DNA of 64,000 nucleotides from Actinomadura meyerae (GTDB lineage: Bacteria; Actinomycetota; Actinomycetes; Streptosporangiales; Streptosporangiaceae): NCBI RefSeq assembly GCF_900188445.1, contig NZ_FZOR01000045.1:1-64000 (forward strand), read 5' to 3'. Each line of letters starts with the position of its first letter. Position 1 is the stretch's first letter. Shown here piece after piece: positions 43,559-51,688 of this stretch. Below the pieces are notes generated by a model. That model was given only the letters and a program-made list of their open reading frames with translations. It was not told the origin of the DNA and searched no databases. The position numbers and the translations under genes were made by a program.

Positions 43559-44193
43559 CAGACCAGCCCTTGCGTGTCCGCGCGCAGCCGACTGCCCTGG
43601 CGGAACGCCTCAGCGGCGGCGGCCGTGAGGAATCCAAGGAGCAGGTAGGAGCCGGAGAGTTCGAAGGTGGTCGGGACCTCGGAGGCAAGTGCGGTGCCTC
43701 TGACCAGAAGATGAGTGGTGACGGTGTCGACGAGCGGAACGACGATGGCCATGGACAGGATGGCCACTGCGATCACCGCCAGCCGCCGGGTGTTCTGCGT
43801 GACGAAGAGGTCGCCGTCCCGCAGGGTGCGCATCATCCGGAAGAGGAGTCCCAGGATCACCAGCAGCAGAGCCGTCTGAGCGAGTCCGGGAAGGACGAGC
43901 AGCAGGCGTTCGGCGAGGTCAGGGTGGGGCAGGCTCAGTTCGGCGGTGTGCGTGCCGCGTAGTCTCACACCGTCTGCGGATGCTGCCTCGGGTACCTGCG
44001 TGAGGTCCTCGATGTGGACTTGGCGGGTGTCGGTGGGCGATAGCAGTCCGGTCACGCCCAGGATCGGCACGAGCCCATCGAACAGGCCCACCAGCAGCCA
44101 GGCCACACCTACGACCGCTTCCAGGATGCGGCTATCTCCCTTGCTCCACGTCCACCAGCTCGTGTCGCTCACGCCCCCTGGTACCTCACTCAT
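43558..44193 (-). CDS. DUF2975 membrane protein
   Basis: A 211-residue protein with four hydrophobic helices (about residues 24-48, 98-120, 137-160 and 178-198) and GLLFRMMRTLRDGDLFVTQNTRRL between helices 2 and 3, the family hallmark. The function is unknown. The ATG at 44193 follows GAGG by 4 nt; an ATG at 44208 is an alternative. It is co-transcribed with the XRE gene, and an inverted repeat lies just upstream. Confidence 0.8.
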   Translation of the reverse strand: MSEVPGGVSDTSWWTWSKGDSRILEAVVGVAWLLVGLFDGLVPILGVTGLLSPTDTRQVHIEDLTQVPEAASADGVRLRGTHTAELSLPHPDLAERLLLVLPGLAQTALLLVILGLLFRMMRTLRDGDLFVTQNTRRLAVIAVAILSMAIVVPLVDTVTTHLLVRGTALASEVPTTFELSGSYLLLGFLTAAAAEAFRQGSRLRADTQGLV

Positions 44194-44204
44194 CCCACCT
44201 CGTT

Positions 44205-44241
44205 GCATATCGAATGTCGATAATAACGAGAAACGATATGC
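44205..44241. promoter_or_regulatory. Inverted repeat upstream of the DUF2975/XRE operon
   Basis: GCATATCG (44205-44212) and CGATATGC (44234-44241) flank an AT-rich core containing TCGAT. This is the likely operator of the small XRE protein and could also affect the divergent SUKH gene. Confidence 0.45.
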
Positions 44242-44320
44242 CGTCAAGCGGTGGCCGCGACGGCTCGTCGCCGGCCTCGGCTGGAGCGGGGGCACGCCTG
44301 CCCCTAGGCTGCGCGGGGTG

Positions 44321-45583
44321 ATGGCCGATTCGGACGACGCACTGCCAGAGCCGCTTTCTGACCGGGAACATCGCGTTATCAGCGAAGCCGGCTTGGCGCT
44401 GTTCGCCGGACGCCTGATCCTGGAGGCGCAGCCGCCGATCGACGACGAAGTACTCGGCGCGGTGGCCGAGCACTGCGCAGGGCCGCTCCCCGAGCCGCTC
44501 ATCGCGCTGTGGCGCACTGCCTTTGGCGGACGCCTGGACTACGACCTGCGCACTGAGCTCGACGGCCAGGACGTCCCGCTGTCGTTCGCGGAGCTGTTCT
44601 ATCCGGACAGCGACGGTTACCACGACCTGTGGGGCTGGATCGACCACGAATGCGAACTGGCCGAGGAACACCTGCCGGACTGGTCTGGCAGGCTCGTCCA
44701 CCTGCCGATCGGTGGTTTCGAGTACCTCGAGCGCGTCTACGTGGACACCGCGGCCGGCCCGGACCACGGCACCGTCGTCTGCTGGCGGCAGGGACTGCCA
44801 GCCGGATGGGAACTGTCCACCGGTGACCGCACCGGGAGGATCGCGGACGACCTGAGCGCGCTGTTCAGCCGACTCGTCCTGGATCAGGACCCCTGGGAGG
44901 CGGAAGTCGACTCGGGCGCAGAGATGCGCGACGCCATCGACGAACTGGAAGACAGCGGCGATGCGGATGCCCGCTCGGCCGCGGCGAAGGTGCGCCGCCT
45001 CGTCCAGGCGACCGTGCTCGACTGGCGGGGTGCGCTGGAGGAGGGCACGCTCGCCGGGCAGCGCCGGCTCCGGCGGCTGGCCGTGGAACGGGCGGCGGCC
45101 GACGACGATGTGGCGCTGCTCGCGCGCCTGGTGGCGATGGGCTGCGATCCGGCGGAGGAGATCAACAGCGGGCTGAGCCCGCTTGAGGTGGCCCTTCGCC
45201 ATCGGGCCTTCGAGGTCACCGCGTGGCTGCTCGAACAGAATGTTCCGGTCGAGAACTCCTTGCGGGTCGGCGCGCACGCCGTCGACGTGGACCTTGCCCG
45301 GACTCTCCTCGACCGCGGCGCGCCGGTCGACGCGAGCAGCCTGACGCAGGTGTTGCACAACGAGGACCCGGAGGTCGTGCACCTGCTGTCCCGCGCCGTG
45401 CGGCCGGACGAGAGGCTCGCCCAGCTCGGCCCGCGGCTGCGGATGCTGGCCGTTCAGGCCGCGCTCGCCGGCGACCGGCTATCGGCCCAATCCGACACGA
45501 CGGCCGCCGAGCGTGAGCAGCGCCGGTCTTCGGTACTGACAGAACTCGCCGACCGAATCGACACCGACCTCCGCCACACCTGA
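44321..45583 (+). CDS. SUKH (SMI1/KNR4)-like domain fused to ankyrin repeats
   Basis: A 420-residue soluble protein. The N-terminal half (about residues 20-185) matches the SUKH fold, with LPEPLIALWRTAFGG, SFAELFYPDSDGYHDLWGWI and LVHLPIGGFEYLERVYVDT. The C-terminal half has ankyrin-type repeats (ALLARLVAMGCDPAEEINSG, then PLEVALRHRAFEVTAWLLEQ and ARTLLDRGAPVDASSL). SUKH proteins are often immunity proteins against polymorphic toxins. No toxin gene is next to it. TAGGCT at 44305-44310 lies 7 nt before GTG/ATG, so the transcript may be leaderless. Confidence 0.75.
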   Translation: MADSDDALPEPLSDREHRVISEAGLALFAGRLILEAQPPIDDEVLGAVAEHCAGPLPEPLIALWRTAFGGRLDYDLRTELDGQDVPLSFAELFYPDSDGYHDLWGWIDHECELAEEHLPDWSGRLVHLPIGGFEYLERVYVDTAAGPDHGTVVCWRQGLPAGWELSTGDRTGRIADDLSALFSRLVLDQDPWEAEVDSGAEMRDAIDELEDSGDADARSAAAKVRRLVQATVLDWRGALEEGTLAGQRRLRRLAVERAAADDDVALLARLVAMGCDPAEEINSGLSPLEVALRHRAFEVTAWLLEQNVPVENSLRVGAHAVDVDLARTLLDRGAPVDASSLTQVLHNEDPEVVHLLSRAVRPDERLAQLGPRLRMLAVQAALAGDRLSAQSDTTAAEREQRRSSVLTELADRIDTDLRHT

Positions 45584-45669
45584 CCGCCCAACCGCGCTGG
45601 TGAACATTTGCCACATGGTCGAAAGCTCGCCTGGCTATGCCCGTCGACGTGGCCCGCACCGCGGTCGGC

Positions 45670-46743
45670 TCAGGTGGCGTGGCGCCAGGGAACGCCGGGA
45701 AGCTCTTCCTCCCGGCCGTCCGCGCGCCGCAGCCGTACCTGGCGTTCCTCGGTGGCGTAGCCGATGTCGCAGAAGCCGAGACCGGCGTCCGCGAAGATCT
45801 TGGCGAGCTGCGACGCTCCGTCTTCCGCGACGGTGAACACCAGTTGGAAGTCCACCGAGTCGCCCAGGACGACCGAGGTGAGATCACCGTTGGTCAGCCG
45901 TGCGACCTCCGCCACGATGTCGGCCACGGGGAGTGCGTTCTCCTCGACCACGAAGCCGACGCCACCGGCGGCAGCCAGCGACTGGACGCCGGCCTTCAAG
46001 CCGTCGGAGGTGTCCTGGCAGCTTGTCACCACACCGCTCGTGCTCAGGCAGCGCCCTTCCCGTACGAGCGCTCGGGGACGTCGCCATGCGGATATCAGCG
46101 CTTCCTCCTCGGCCGGCGGGAGCTTCGCCGAGCCGCGGTCGAGACCGCCGAAATAGCGCTGTGCGGACGCCGCAATCCCTGTCGGCCCTGTGACGCAGAG
46201 GCGGTCCCCCGGGCGGGCACCGGTCCGCAGCAGTGATCCGCCTCGCTCGACGATGCCCAGGGCGGACGCGGACAGGATGATCCTCTCCGCGCTGCCGATA
46301 TCGCCTCCGACGTTGGGCGTGCCCACCTGCCGACAGGCGTCGCGAATCCCTTCCATGAGAGCCGTGAAGTCGTCGTCCGGCAGTGAGCGCGGGTAACGGA
46401 CGACCGTCAGAAGCGCGATCGGCAGCGCGCCCATGGCGGCGATATCGCTGAGATTGGCCATCGCCAGGTAGTAGCCGATGTCGTAGTTCGACAGATGACC
46501 GAGTTCGTACAGTTGGAATTTCGGCCCGCGAACGTAGTCCGATCCGACGACGATCTCCATGGGGCCGTCGATTTCGAAGACCGCGCAATCGTCTTGGGCG
46601 TCGGCTCCCGCGATGAGTTCGGCCTGGACTCCGTCCTGCAGCCGCTGCGACCATCCTGACTGCCCTCCGAACATGGGCGCGACGATGTCGGCCAGTCGCG
46701 TCGGCTCGTCGGAGGCGGTGCCGGTGCTCTGCATGGAACCCAT
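45670..46743 (-). CDS. AIR synthase/ThiL-superfamily protein (thiamine-phosphate kinase-like)
   Basis: A 357-residue protein. It keeps ThiL/AIRS landmarks: DAQDDCAVFEIDG, a glycine/aspartate loop GSDYVRGPKF in place of the usual TTD motif, NLSDIAAMGALP, NVGGDIGSAERIILS, LCVTGPTG and CQDTSDGLKAG. ThiL phosphorylates thiamine phosphate, but the altered first metal loop, no linked thi genes and a HIT gene upstream suggest another ATP-dependent phosphoryl transfer. The ATG at 46743 follows GAGGA. It is co-transcribed with the HIT gene (33-bp gap). Confidence 0.75.
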   Translation of the reverse strand: MGSMQSTGTASDEPTRLADIVAPMFGGQSGWSQRLQDGVQAELIAGADAQDDCAVFEIDGPMEIVVGSDYVRGPKFQLYELGHLSNYDIGYYLAMANLSDIAAMGALPIALLTVVRYPRSLPDDDFTALMEGIRDACRQVGTPNVGGDIGSAERIILSASALGIVERGGSLLRTGARPGDRLCVTGPTGIAASAQRYFGGLDRGSAKLPPAEEEALISAWRRPRALVREGRCLSTSGVVTSCQDTSDGLKAGVQSLAAAGGVGFVVEENALPVADIVAEVARLTNGDLTSVVLGDSVDFQLVFTVAEDGASQLAKIFADAGLGFCDIGYATEERQVRLRRADGREEELPGVPWRHAT

Positions 46744-46775
46744 CCCATCCTCAACTTCTCGCGGGGTGTCAATGG

Positions 46776-47447
46776 CTAGGGCAGCGAAAGCCTCCAGCGC
46801 GCGGTCTCCTTCATCGTCGCCATTAGGACGTCTTTTCGGACGACGACTGCGTAGTCCCACTCCGGGTCCGGGATGCCCAGAATTCTCCCTGCAACTGATC
46901 GCAGATATTGGCGGGGCCTCGCCTGTATCGCAGCGTACACCTGGTGTTCGGCCGTGTCCCCGCAATAGAAGTATGGACGATCGTCATATCCAAACTGTTC
47001 TAGATCGGCAAGGCCCCCCAGGGTGGTCGGCGCCAGACCATCCCCCGCCATCAGCGCGTTGACCTCCCTGAACGGAAGGGGGAGCAGGTGAATATGGGCG
47101 TGGGTGACGCATGCGGAGCCTTCCATTCCCATTGTTGAGCCATGCTCAAGGAAGACTGGATTGCCGAAACTTGCCGCGTATAGTGGGACAATCCGCTTAA
47201 GTGCCGTTGCCACGTCCTCGGCGTGATCGCACATCACGGCACCAAAGCTGACATAGTGAGCGGTCGGTATCAGTAGCAGGTGTCCCCAGGTCAGTGGTGA
47301 CATATCCGCGAGCAGCGCAAGGGCGCTGCCGCGTCCGATGATCCTCCCCGGCGGGGATCCGCTGTAGATGCGGCGGAAGGTGACGTCCTCGGCCCCGGCG
47401 AGCTCTTGACAGAAATCGGACCCGGCACAAGAGTCTCGTTCGGTCAC
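46776..47447 (-). CDS. HIT-family (histidine triad) nucleotide-binding protein
   Basis: A 223-residue protein with the triad CVTHAHIHLLP near residue 115 and upstream HLLLIPTAHYVSFG. HIT proteins hydrolyse or transfer nucleoside phosphoramidates and dinucleotides. The long C-terminal extension (YFYCGDTAEHQVY, then SVAGRILGIPDPEWDY) resembles that of larger HIT relatives and may bind a substrate. It lies upstream of the ThiL-like gene in the same operon. GC bias is weaker than in the flanking genes. Confidence 0.82.
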   Translation of the reverse strand: MTERDSCAGSDFCQELAGAEDVTFRRIYSGSPPGRIIGRGSALALLADMSPLTWGHLLLIPTAHYVSFGAVMCDHAEDVATALKRIVPLYAASFGNPVFLEHGSTMGMEGSACVTHAHIHLLPLPFREVNALMAGDGLAPTTLGGLADLEQFGYDDRPYFYCGDTAEHQVYAAIQARPRQYLRSVAGRILGIPDPEWDYAVVVRKDVLMATMKETARWRLSLP

Positions 47448-47604
47448 GGATCACCTCGACCGCAATTCGGGCTGACCTATTTGTTTTATCTGACTGACCA
47501 AAATATGGCCCCGCGAAGCTGATAGCCATATTGTTACTCGTCCCGGGTATGGTCTGGCAAGGGCGCGGCGGGATTGCAGTGTGCCGAACGGGGATGAGCG
47601 GCAG

Positions 47605-48372
47605 ATGAAGATGGCGGCAGCGCGTACCGTAGATCGCTCAATCGTGCTGGCGGCAACGGTGCTGCTCGCCGGCAAGCAGTACGGCTTCCCTTCGGCCGAG
47701 CTGTGGAAAGATGTCGAGCGGGAATACTCGTACATCTTGATCGTCTTGATCTTGACCGCCGGGTTCTTCGGTGTCGTCTCCCCTTGCGAGTCATGGTCTC
47801 AACGTCTCCGCGTCGAGCGCCGGCTGGTCATGCGCAGGCATGTCCTCACCGCCTTCGGGCAACTGGTCGAAGTTTGCAGGTCGGTGACGCCCGAGATCGC
47901 GGTGAGCGATCCAGGGCTGCACATCTGGCAACGGAAACGCAATCACCGGCATCCGCTTCGCGGTGAGCTTACGCGCGTGGCCACTTACCGCCTTGGCGCG
48001 TCACCCGCGACTCGCAGGATTCGTCCGACACCGGGTGTCGGCGTTGTGGGACTATGTTGGAAGCTCGATCAGGAAGTAAGCGTTGATGTGGCGAGGCTCG
48101 CCCGAGACCTGGTCGACGAGGCCACATTTTCCTCATATCGGGCACAGGAAGGCGCGGATTCCGTCATGGGGTTCGGCTGGGAGGAGTTTCAGCGCTACCG
48201 TCATCGCGGTGCGGTCTTCGCCACGCCGATCAGAAACGGTCGTTCCGGGTTCGCGGGCTGCGTCAGCTTCGATGTATCGCATGGTCATGATGCCCTCGAT
48301 GAGCAGCGCATCTGGCATATCCTCAACGCATTGAGCTTCGTGGTCGGGGAGGATGGGTTCGAAAATGTCTGA
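47605..48372 (+). CDS. Unknown protein with a short hydrophobic segment
   Basis: A protein of about 255 residues. One helix (about 42-60, YSYILIVLILTAGFFGVV) may anchor it. The rest is soluble, with a GAF-like ending (HRGAVFATPIRNGRSGFAGCVSFDV). No family is recognised. The start is ATG 47605 or GTG 47581; neither ribosome site is strong. It overlaps the downstream methyltransferase by 8 bp, so they form one operon, divergent from the HIT/ThiL-like pair. Confidence 0.62.
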   Translation: MKMAAARTVDRSIVLAATVLLAGKQYGFPSAELWKDVEREYSYILIVLILTAGFFGVVSPCESWSQRLRVERRLVMRRHVLTAFGQLVEVCRSVTPEIAVSDPGLHIWQRKRNHRHPLRGELTRVATYRLGASPATRRIRPTPGVGVVGLCWKLDQEVSVDVARLARDLVDEATFSSYRAQEGADSVMGFGWEEFQRYRHRGAVFATPIRNGRSGFAGCVSFDVSHGHDALDEQRIWHILNALSFVVGEDGFENV

Positions 48373-48994
48373 GGTGGACGAAATCACTCGTCAGACCTGC
48401 GGCTGCTACGACGCCAACGCGAGCTCCTATGGTGAAGCCTCCGAGGACTACGCCAGGTTTCCCGGACTACGCACGGAGGTCGCCGACTTCGCGCGGCTCG
48501 CTCCTCATCACATGCCCGTCCTCGACCTTGGATGCGGCGGTGGCCGAGACACCCGGCTGCTGGCATCGCTCGGCCGTACGGTCATCGCCGGTGACTACGC
48601 CCCGGCCATGCTCGAATGGGCTCGTAGCCGATCCCGTGAGGAGGGGCGAACGCTCGGCTACCTGCGGTTGAACGCCTTGGCGCTCCCACTCCGGGACGGG
48701 TCGGTGGCCGGGGTGTGGGCGTCGGGAAGCCTGCTCCACATCCCATCCGCCGGGATGGAACGCGCGCTGGCGGAGGTTCACCGCGTACTTGTCCCGAGCG
48801 GTATCGCGGCGATAAGCATGCGCGCCGGCGACGGGGAGGGCTGGAAGGAGGGCGGATCGCTGGACGGGCGGCGGTGGTTCACGTTCGTCGATCCGGACGC
48901 GTTCGCGGGCCGCCTGGAGGCGGCGGGATTCACCGACGTCCGAATCCGCTTCGCCGGCCGTGCCGGCTGGTTCATCGCGGTCGGGACACGATAG
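48365..48994 (+). CDS. SAM-dependent methyltransferase
   Basis: A 209-residue class I methyltransferase with motif I VLDLGCGGGRDTRLLASLG, GDYAPAMLEWARSRSREEG, and SGSLLHIPSAGMERALAEVHRVL. The ATG at 48365 has GGGAGG 12 nt upstream; an ATG at 48353 directly after the ribosome site is less likely. It overlaps the unknown gene before it. The substrate may be the product of the nearby HIT/ThiL-like proteins; this is inference. Confidence 0.85.
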   Translation: MSEVDEITRQTCGCYDANASSYGEASEDYARFPGLRTEVADFARLAPHHMPVLDLGCGGGRDTRLLASLGRTVIAGDYAPAMLEWARSRSREEGRTLGYLRLNALALPLRDGSVAGVWASGSLLHIPSAGMERALAEVHRVLVPSGIAAISMRAGDGEGWKEGGSLDGRRWFTFVDPDAFAGRLEAAGFTDVRIRFAGRAGWFIAVGTR

Positions 48995-49000
48995 CCCGCA

Positions 49001-49510
49001 TCATTGCCAGGCGTCCGGGTCGGAGTTGGGCGCGGCCCGGCGAATGCCTCCGCGAGGATCATCGACATCGCCATGGTGTCGGGGGATCAGGTGGATGTGC
49101 AAATGGTCGATGCTCCGCCCCGCCGCCTTGCCGTCGTTGATACCGATCGTGTACGCCTCGGGGAAGTACTTCTTGTCGATGAGGTCCCGTGCCGCGCGCA
49201 TCAGGCTGTAGGCGCTGAGGATTTCTTGGCCGTCTAGTTCGAAGAACGAGACGACATGCCTTCTTGGCACTATTTCGACGTGTCCGGGATTGGCGGGAAA
49301 GTTGTCGAAGCGCGCATAGAATAAATCATTTTCGCAGAGGATCCTGTTGAGTGATGGGTCATCCGGTTGACAGAAGAGGCAGTCGGTCGCGACCTCGAGA
49401 GGTCGGGGTCGGGGTTTGGTCTCCTCAAGTTCACGGCGTCCTATGAGGAGGTCGATCAGGCGTCGAAGTCCTCTGCCCGGCTCTTCTCCCGACGTATGCC
49501 CGATGAGCAT
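49001..49510 (-). CDS. HIT-family hydrolase, second copy
   Basis: A protein of about 169 residues with a zinc-type CLFC near residue 45, FDNFPANPGHVEIVPRRHV, and the triad DHLHIHLIPRHHGD. This is the typical GalT-branch HIT/FHIT layout. It differs from the HIT protein at 46776 in length and zinc motif. It converges on the methyltransferase with a 6-bp gap. The start at 49510 has GGGGAG 12 nt upstream, so a shorter start is possible. Confidence 0.82.
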   Translation of the reverse strand: MLIGHTSGEEPGRGLRRLIDLLIGRRELEETKPRPRPLEVATDCLFCQPDDPSLNRILCENDLFYARFDNFPANPGHVEIVPRRHVVSFFELDGQEILSAYSLMRAARDLIDKKYFPEAYTIGINDGKAAGRSIDHLHIHLIPRHHGDVDDPRGGIRRAAPNSDPDAWQ

Positions 49511-50252
49511 GGTGCTTCGGTTCTCCCCTGTCGCCGAAAATGTATGGGTATGCGCAAGGCCGGTGATCAAATGCTTGGCGGAGTACGCACGGTCAGACTT
49601 CGCAGATGTTAGCGGCTGGGATGGCCGCATGAAGGTGAATGGTCACAGGAGTCATCGGGGTCACGGTAGATCCTGACGTTGGACTATGTAACAAATGTCT
49701 TATCCGCCCACTAGAACACGTTACGACTCTGGTGTTTCGGACTGCAAGGTTTTCGCTGCGTGAAATAGCGGCCGTTTGAGTGTTCGGTCGGTGACGGCCG
49801 GTCGGTGCATCTGCGTCGTACGTGGTCAGAGATGCATACGTGCTCGTCTACGGTGGCAGCGCTTCGTGCTCGGGAGATCCCGAGTCTGGGGTCGGCCCAG
49901 TCAGAGTGTCGGCCCAGCCGCAGGGCGTCGTTGGCGTCCAGAGCGGAGGCCAAGCCTCTGCCGGACCGTGCGCCGGTCGGCCCTCGCCTGGTCAGCGGAC
50001 GTCAGACGGAGGCCGCGCCAGGCGGTCGCCGCAGCTGGAGGCGCGGGCATGACTCCACGCATCGGCGTAGCACGGCAGCTAGCGGGCGCGGAGGCACAGG
50101 TGGCGGGTGGCGCCGGCTTGGCCCGGGTGCTGTCGAGACAGCGGACGGATGTAAACCGTGCCCAGGGAGAGGTGTGCGGCGGTCGTCCGCGCCAGGGGGA
50201 CGGGACGACTCGCCGCTCGCTTGGGGTGGGTGGGGAGACTGGTGCCGAGGGT
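49511..50252. other. 742-bp stretch without a supported gene
   Basis: The first 250 bp are AT-richer and look like a promoter region for the HIT gene. The remainder is GC-rich with open frames on several strands, none with a family match or a convincing start. Its right end (50178 onward) is the first copy of the DUF397-region duplication. Confidence 0.5.
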
Positions 50253-50353
50253 TCAGTGTGTGTGGGTGGCGGACTGGACGGCCGTCCGCAGGGCCGCGCG
50301 GGTCAGGAGGAGGACGGGGCCGTCCGGGTCCTTGCTATCCCGCACCGCCACCA
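50178..50353. repeat. Copy 1 of a recent direct duplication carrying a DUF397 3' half
   Basis: About 175 bp is nearly identical to 50498-50669, differing by a 4-bp indel and a few substitutions. It covers the last 33 codons of one DUF397 gene and about 75 bp downstream of it. Confidence 0.85.
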
Positions 50354-50441
50354 CGCCGGCCGCGTCCGCCAACTCGACGCAGTTGCCGCCGTTGGGGCCG
50401 CTGTGGCTGCTCTTGCGCCACTTTGCGTTTGTCAGGTCCAT
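50253..50441 (-). CDS. DUF397 protein, copy B
   Basis: A 62-residue protein of the DUF397 family: KWRKSSHSGPNGGNCVELAD and VAVRDSKDPDGPVL. It is the distal member of a three-gene series (XRE/DUF5753, DUF397 copy A, DUF397 copy B). Its last 33 residues match copy A almost exactly, while the first 29 have diverged. DUF397 partners modulate WhiJ-type regulators. Confidence 0.9.
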   Translation of the reverse strand: MDLTNAKWRKSSHSGPNGGNCVELADAAGVVAVRDSKDPDGPVLLLTRAALRTAVQSATHTH

Positions 50442-50497
50442 CTCTCCTCGATGACCTTTCGGATCAGTTACCTGGCATGTCCCATCTGGTACGGTCC

Positions 50498-50669
50498 GGC
50501 GGTTGTCCGCGCCAGGGGGACGGGACGACTCGCCGCTCGCTTGGGTGGGGAGACTGGTGCCGGAGGTTCAGTGTGTGTGGGTGGCGGACTGGACGGCCGT
50601 CCGCAGGGCCGCGCGGGTCAGGAGGAGGACGGGGCCGTCCGGGTTCTTGCTGTCCCGCACCGCCACCAG
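50498..50669. repeat. Copy 2 of the DUF397-region duplication
   Basis: See 50178-50353. The offset between copies is about 316-320 bp, roughly one DUF397 gene plus its spacer, as expected for unequal crossing-over. Confidence 0.85.
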
Positions 50670-50762
50670 CGACGCACCGGCTACATCCGCCAGCTCGACG
50701 CACTCACCGCCGTTGTTCAGGCTCCGGGTCGCCTTCCGCCACTTGGCCTTGTTCAGGTCCAT
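50568..50762 (-). CDS. DUF397 protein, copy A
   Basis: A 64-residue DUF397 protein: KWRKATRSLNNGGECVELAD and VAVRDSKNPDGPVL. Its ATG overlaps the stop of the XRE/DUF5753 gene by 10 bp, the standard arrangement for a WhiJ-type regulator and its small acidic partner. Confidence 0.9.
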   Translation of the reverse strand: MDLNKAKWRKATRSLNNGGECVELADVAGASLVAVRDSKNPDGPVLLLTRAALRTAVQSATHTH

Positions 50763-51553
50763 CGTTCTTCGGCCACCTTCCTAATGAGGTCGCGCGACAT
50801 GTTGCCTGGAAGCGCCCTGTTGCGCAGATCAGCCAGGACGCGCGACGCCGCTGCCAGGTCTGCGGGGTCATCAGTCGTGAGCCCTCGTATAGCCGTTTCC
50901 ACATAGGCTACCTGGCTCATGTCGGCCATCGTAGCGATCACGAAGCTGCTGCCGTTTCCTCCGTGCTCACCACTGCTGAGCACCACTTGAACTGTCACGT
51001 TGGGGTGCTCGCTCAGTGCGAGTAGGTGCTCCAGTTGCTCTCTCATCGTCTCGGAGGTACCGACCTGCCGGTGGAGCGCCTGCTCGTCGACCAGAAAGGT
51101 GATCGTTGGGGCGTTCTCCTTGTCGATGATCTTCTGTCGTTCGAGTCGGGCGGCAACCGCCTCTTCTTTGCCGTCCAGGATCGCGGTCGCGTAGGACGGG
51201 GACTGTGCCATACCGGCTATCACGCAGAGCTGGTAGTAGATCAGCTCGATCGCGTCACCCTCTATTTGGGGGAAGTCGAACCAGATGGGGACCGGGTGAC
51301 CGTCCTTGTTCAGGTCCTCCCACAGGCTGATCAGTGCTCCGTCAGCCTCCAGGAAGTCATCTACGATCTCCACGAATGATCGACTTGCGCGTCTCTTGCC
51401 CGTCTCGATCCGGCTGACCTGTGCACCGCTCAGGTTCGTCAGTTTTGCGATGGTTTCCTGCTTGGCGCCCTTTGCCTCCCGCATCCGGCGCAGTTGGCGA
51501 CCGAATGCGACGAGGGCGGGGGACTCTCGGGGCCGCTGACGACGTGGAGGCAT
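50753..51553 (-). CDS. XRE-family regulator with DUF5753 domain (WhiJ-like)
   Basis: A 266-residue regulator. The N-terminal helix-turn-helix (about residues 15-70) contains KQETIAKLTNLSGAQVSRIETGKR; the DUF5753 domain (about 85-260) has the family pattern YYQLCVIAGMAQSPSYATAIL and FLVDEQALHRQVG. WhiJ-type proteins repress development until relieved by a DUF397 partner. It is divergent from an HATPase gene. Base usage is less GC-biased than in most of the window. Confidence 0.9.
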   Translation of the reverse strand: MPPRRQRPRESPALVAFGRQLRRMREAKGAKQETIAKLTNLSGAQVSRIETGKRRASRSFVEIVDDFLEADGALISLWEDLNKDGHPVPIWFDFPQIEGDAIELIYYQLCVIAGMAQSPSYATAILDGKEEAVAARLERQKIIDKENAPTITFLVDEQALHRQVGTSETMREQLEHLLALSEHPNVTVQVVLSSGEHGGNGSSFVIATMADMSQVAYVETAIRGLTTDDPADLAAASRVLADLRNRALPGNMSRDLIRKVAEERWT

Positions 51554-51648
51554 GGCTCTTACCTCTCTTTGACATTTGCCCGCCTGGCCACCGTCTTGCC
51601 AACGTCAGCCAAGCTGAACGGGTAAGCAAATTTTAGCTGGGTTAGTGG

Positions 51649-51680
51649 CTCACTGTGTGCTGTACGCCACACACAGTGAG
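51649..51680 (+). promoter_or_regulatory. Inverted repeat in the leader of the HATPase gene
   Basis: Perfect 11-bp arms CTCACTGTGTG (51649-51659) and CACACAGTGAG (51670-51680) enclose a 10-nt loop and abut the ribosome site GAGAGG. It may be the WhiJ-like operator or an RNA hairpin masking the ribosome site. Confidence 0.6.
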
Positions 51681-51688
51681 GAGAGGTC

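Noticed and set aside
45670..46743. Calling the AIRS-family gene thiL outright
   Set aside because: The first metal/substrate loop differs from ThiL, and no thiamine genes are linked; superfamily level is as far as the sequence supports.
50178..50669. Possible mobile element because of the long direct repeat
   Set aside because: No transposase, inverted ends or target-site duplication. The offset equals one DUF397 gene plus its spacer, which fits a simple tandem duplication.
49776..51025. Two long plus-strand frames opposite the DUF397 genes
   Set aside because: They are antisense to clear DUF397 and XRE genes; their internal repetition only reflects the DNA duplication.
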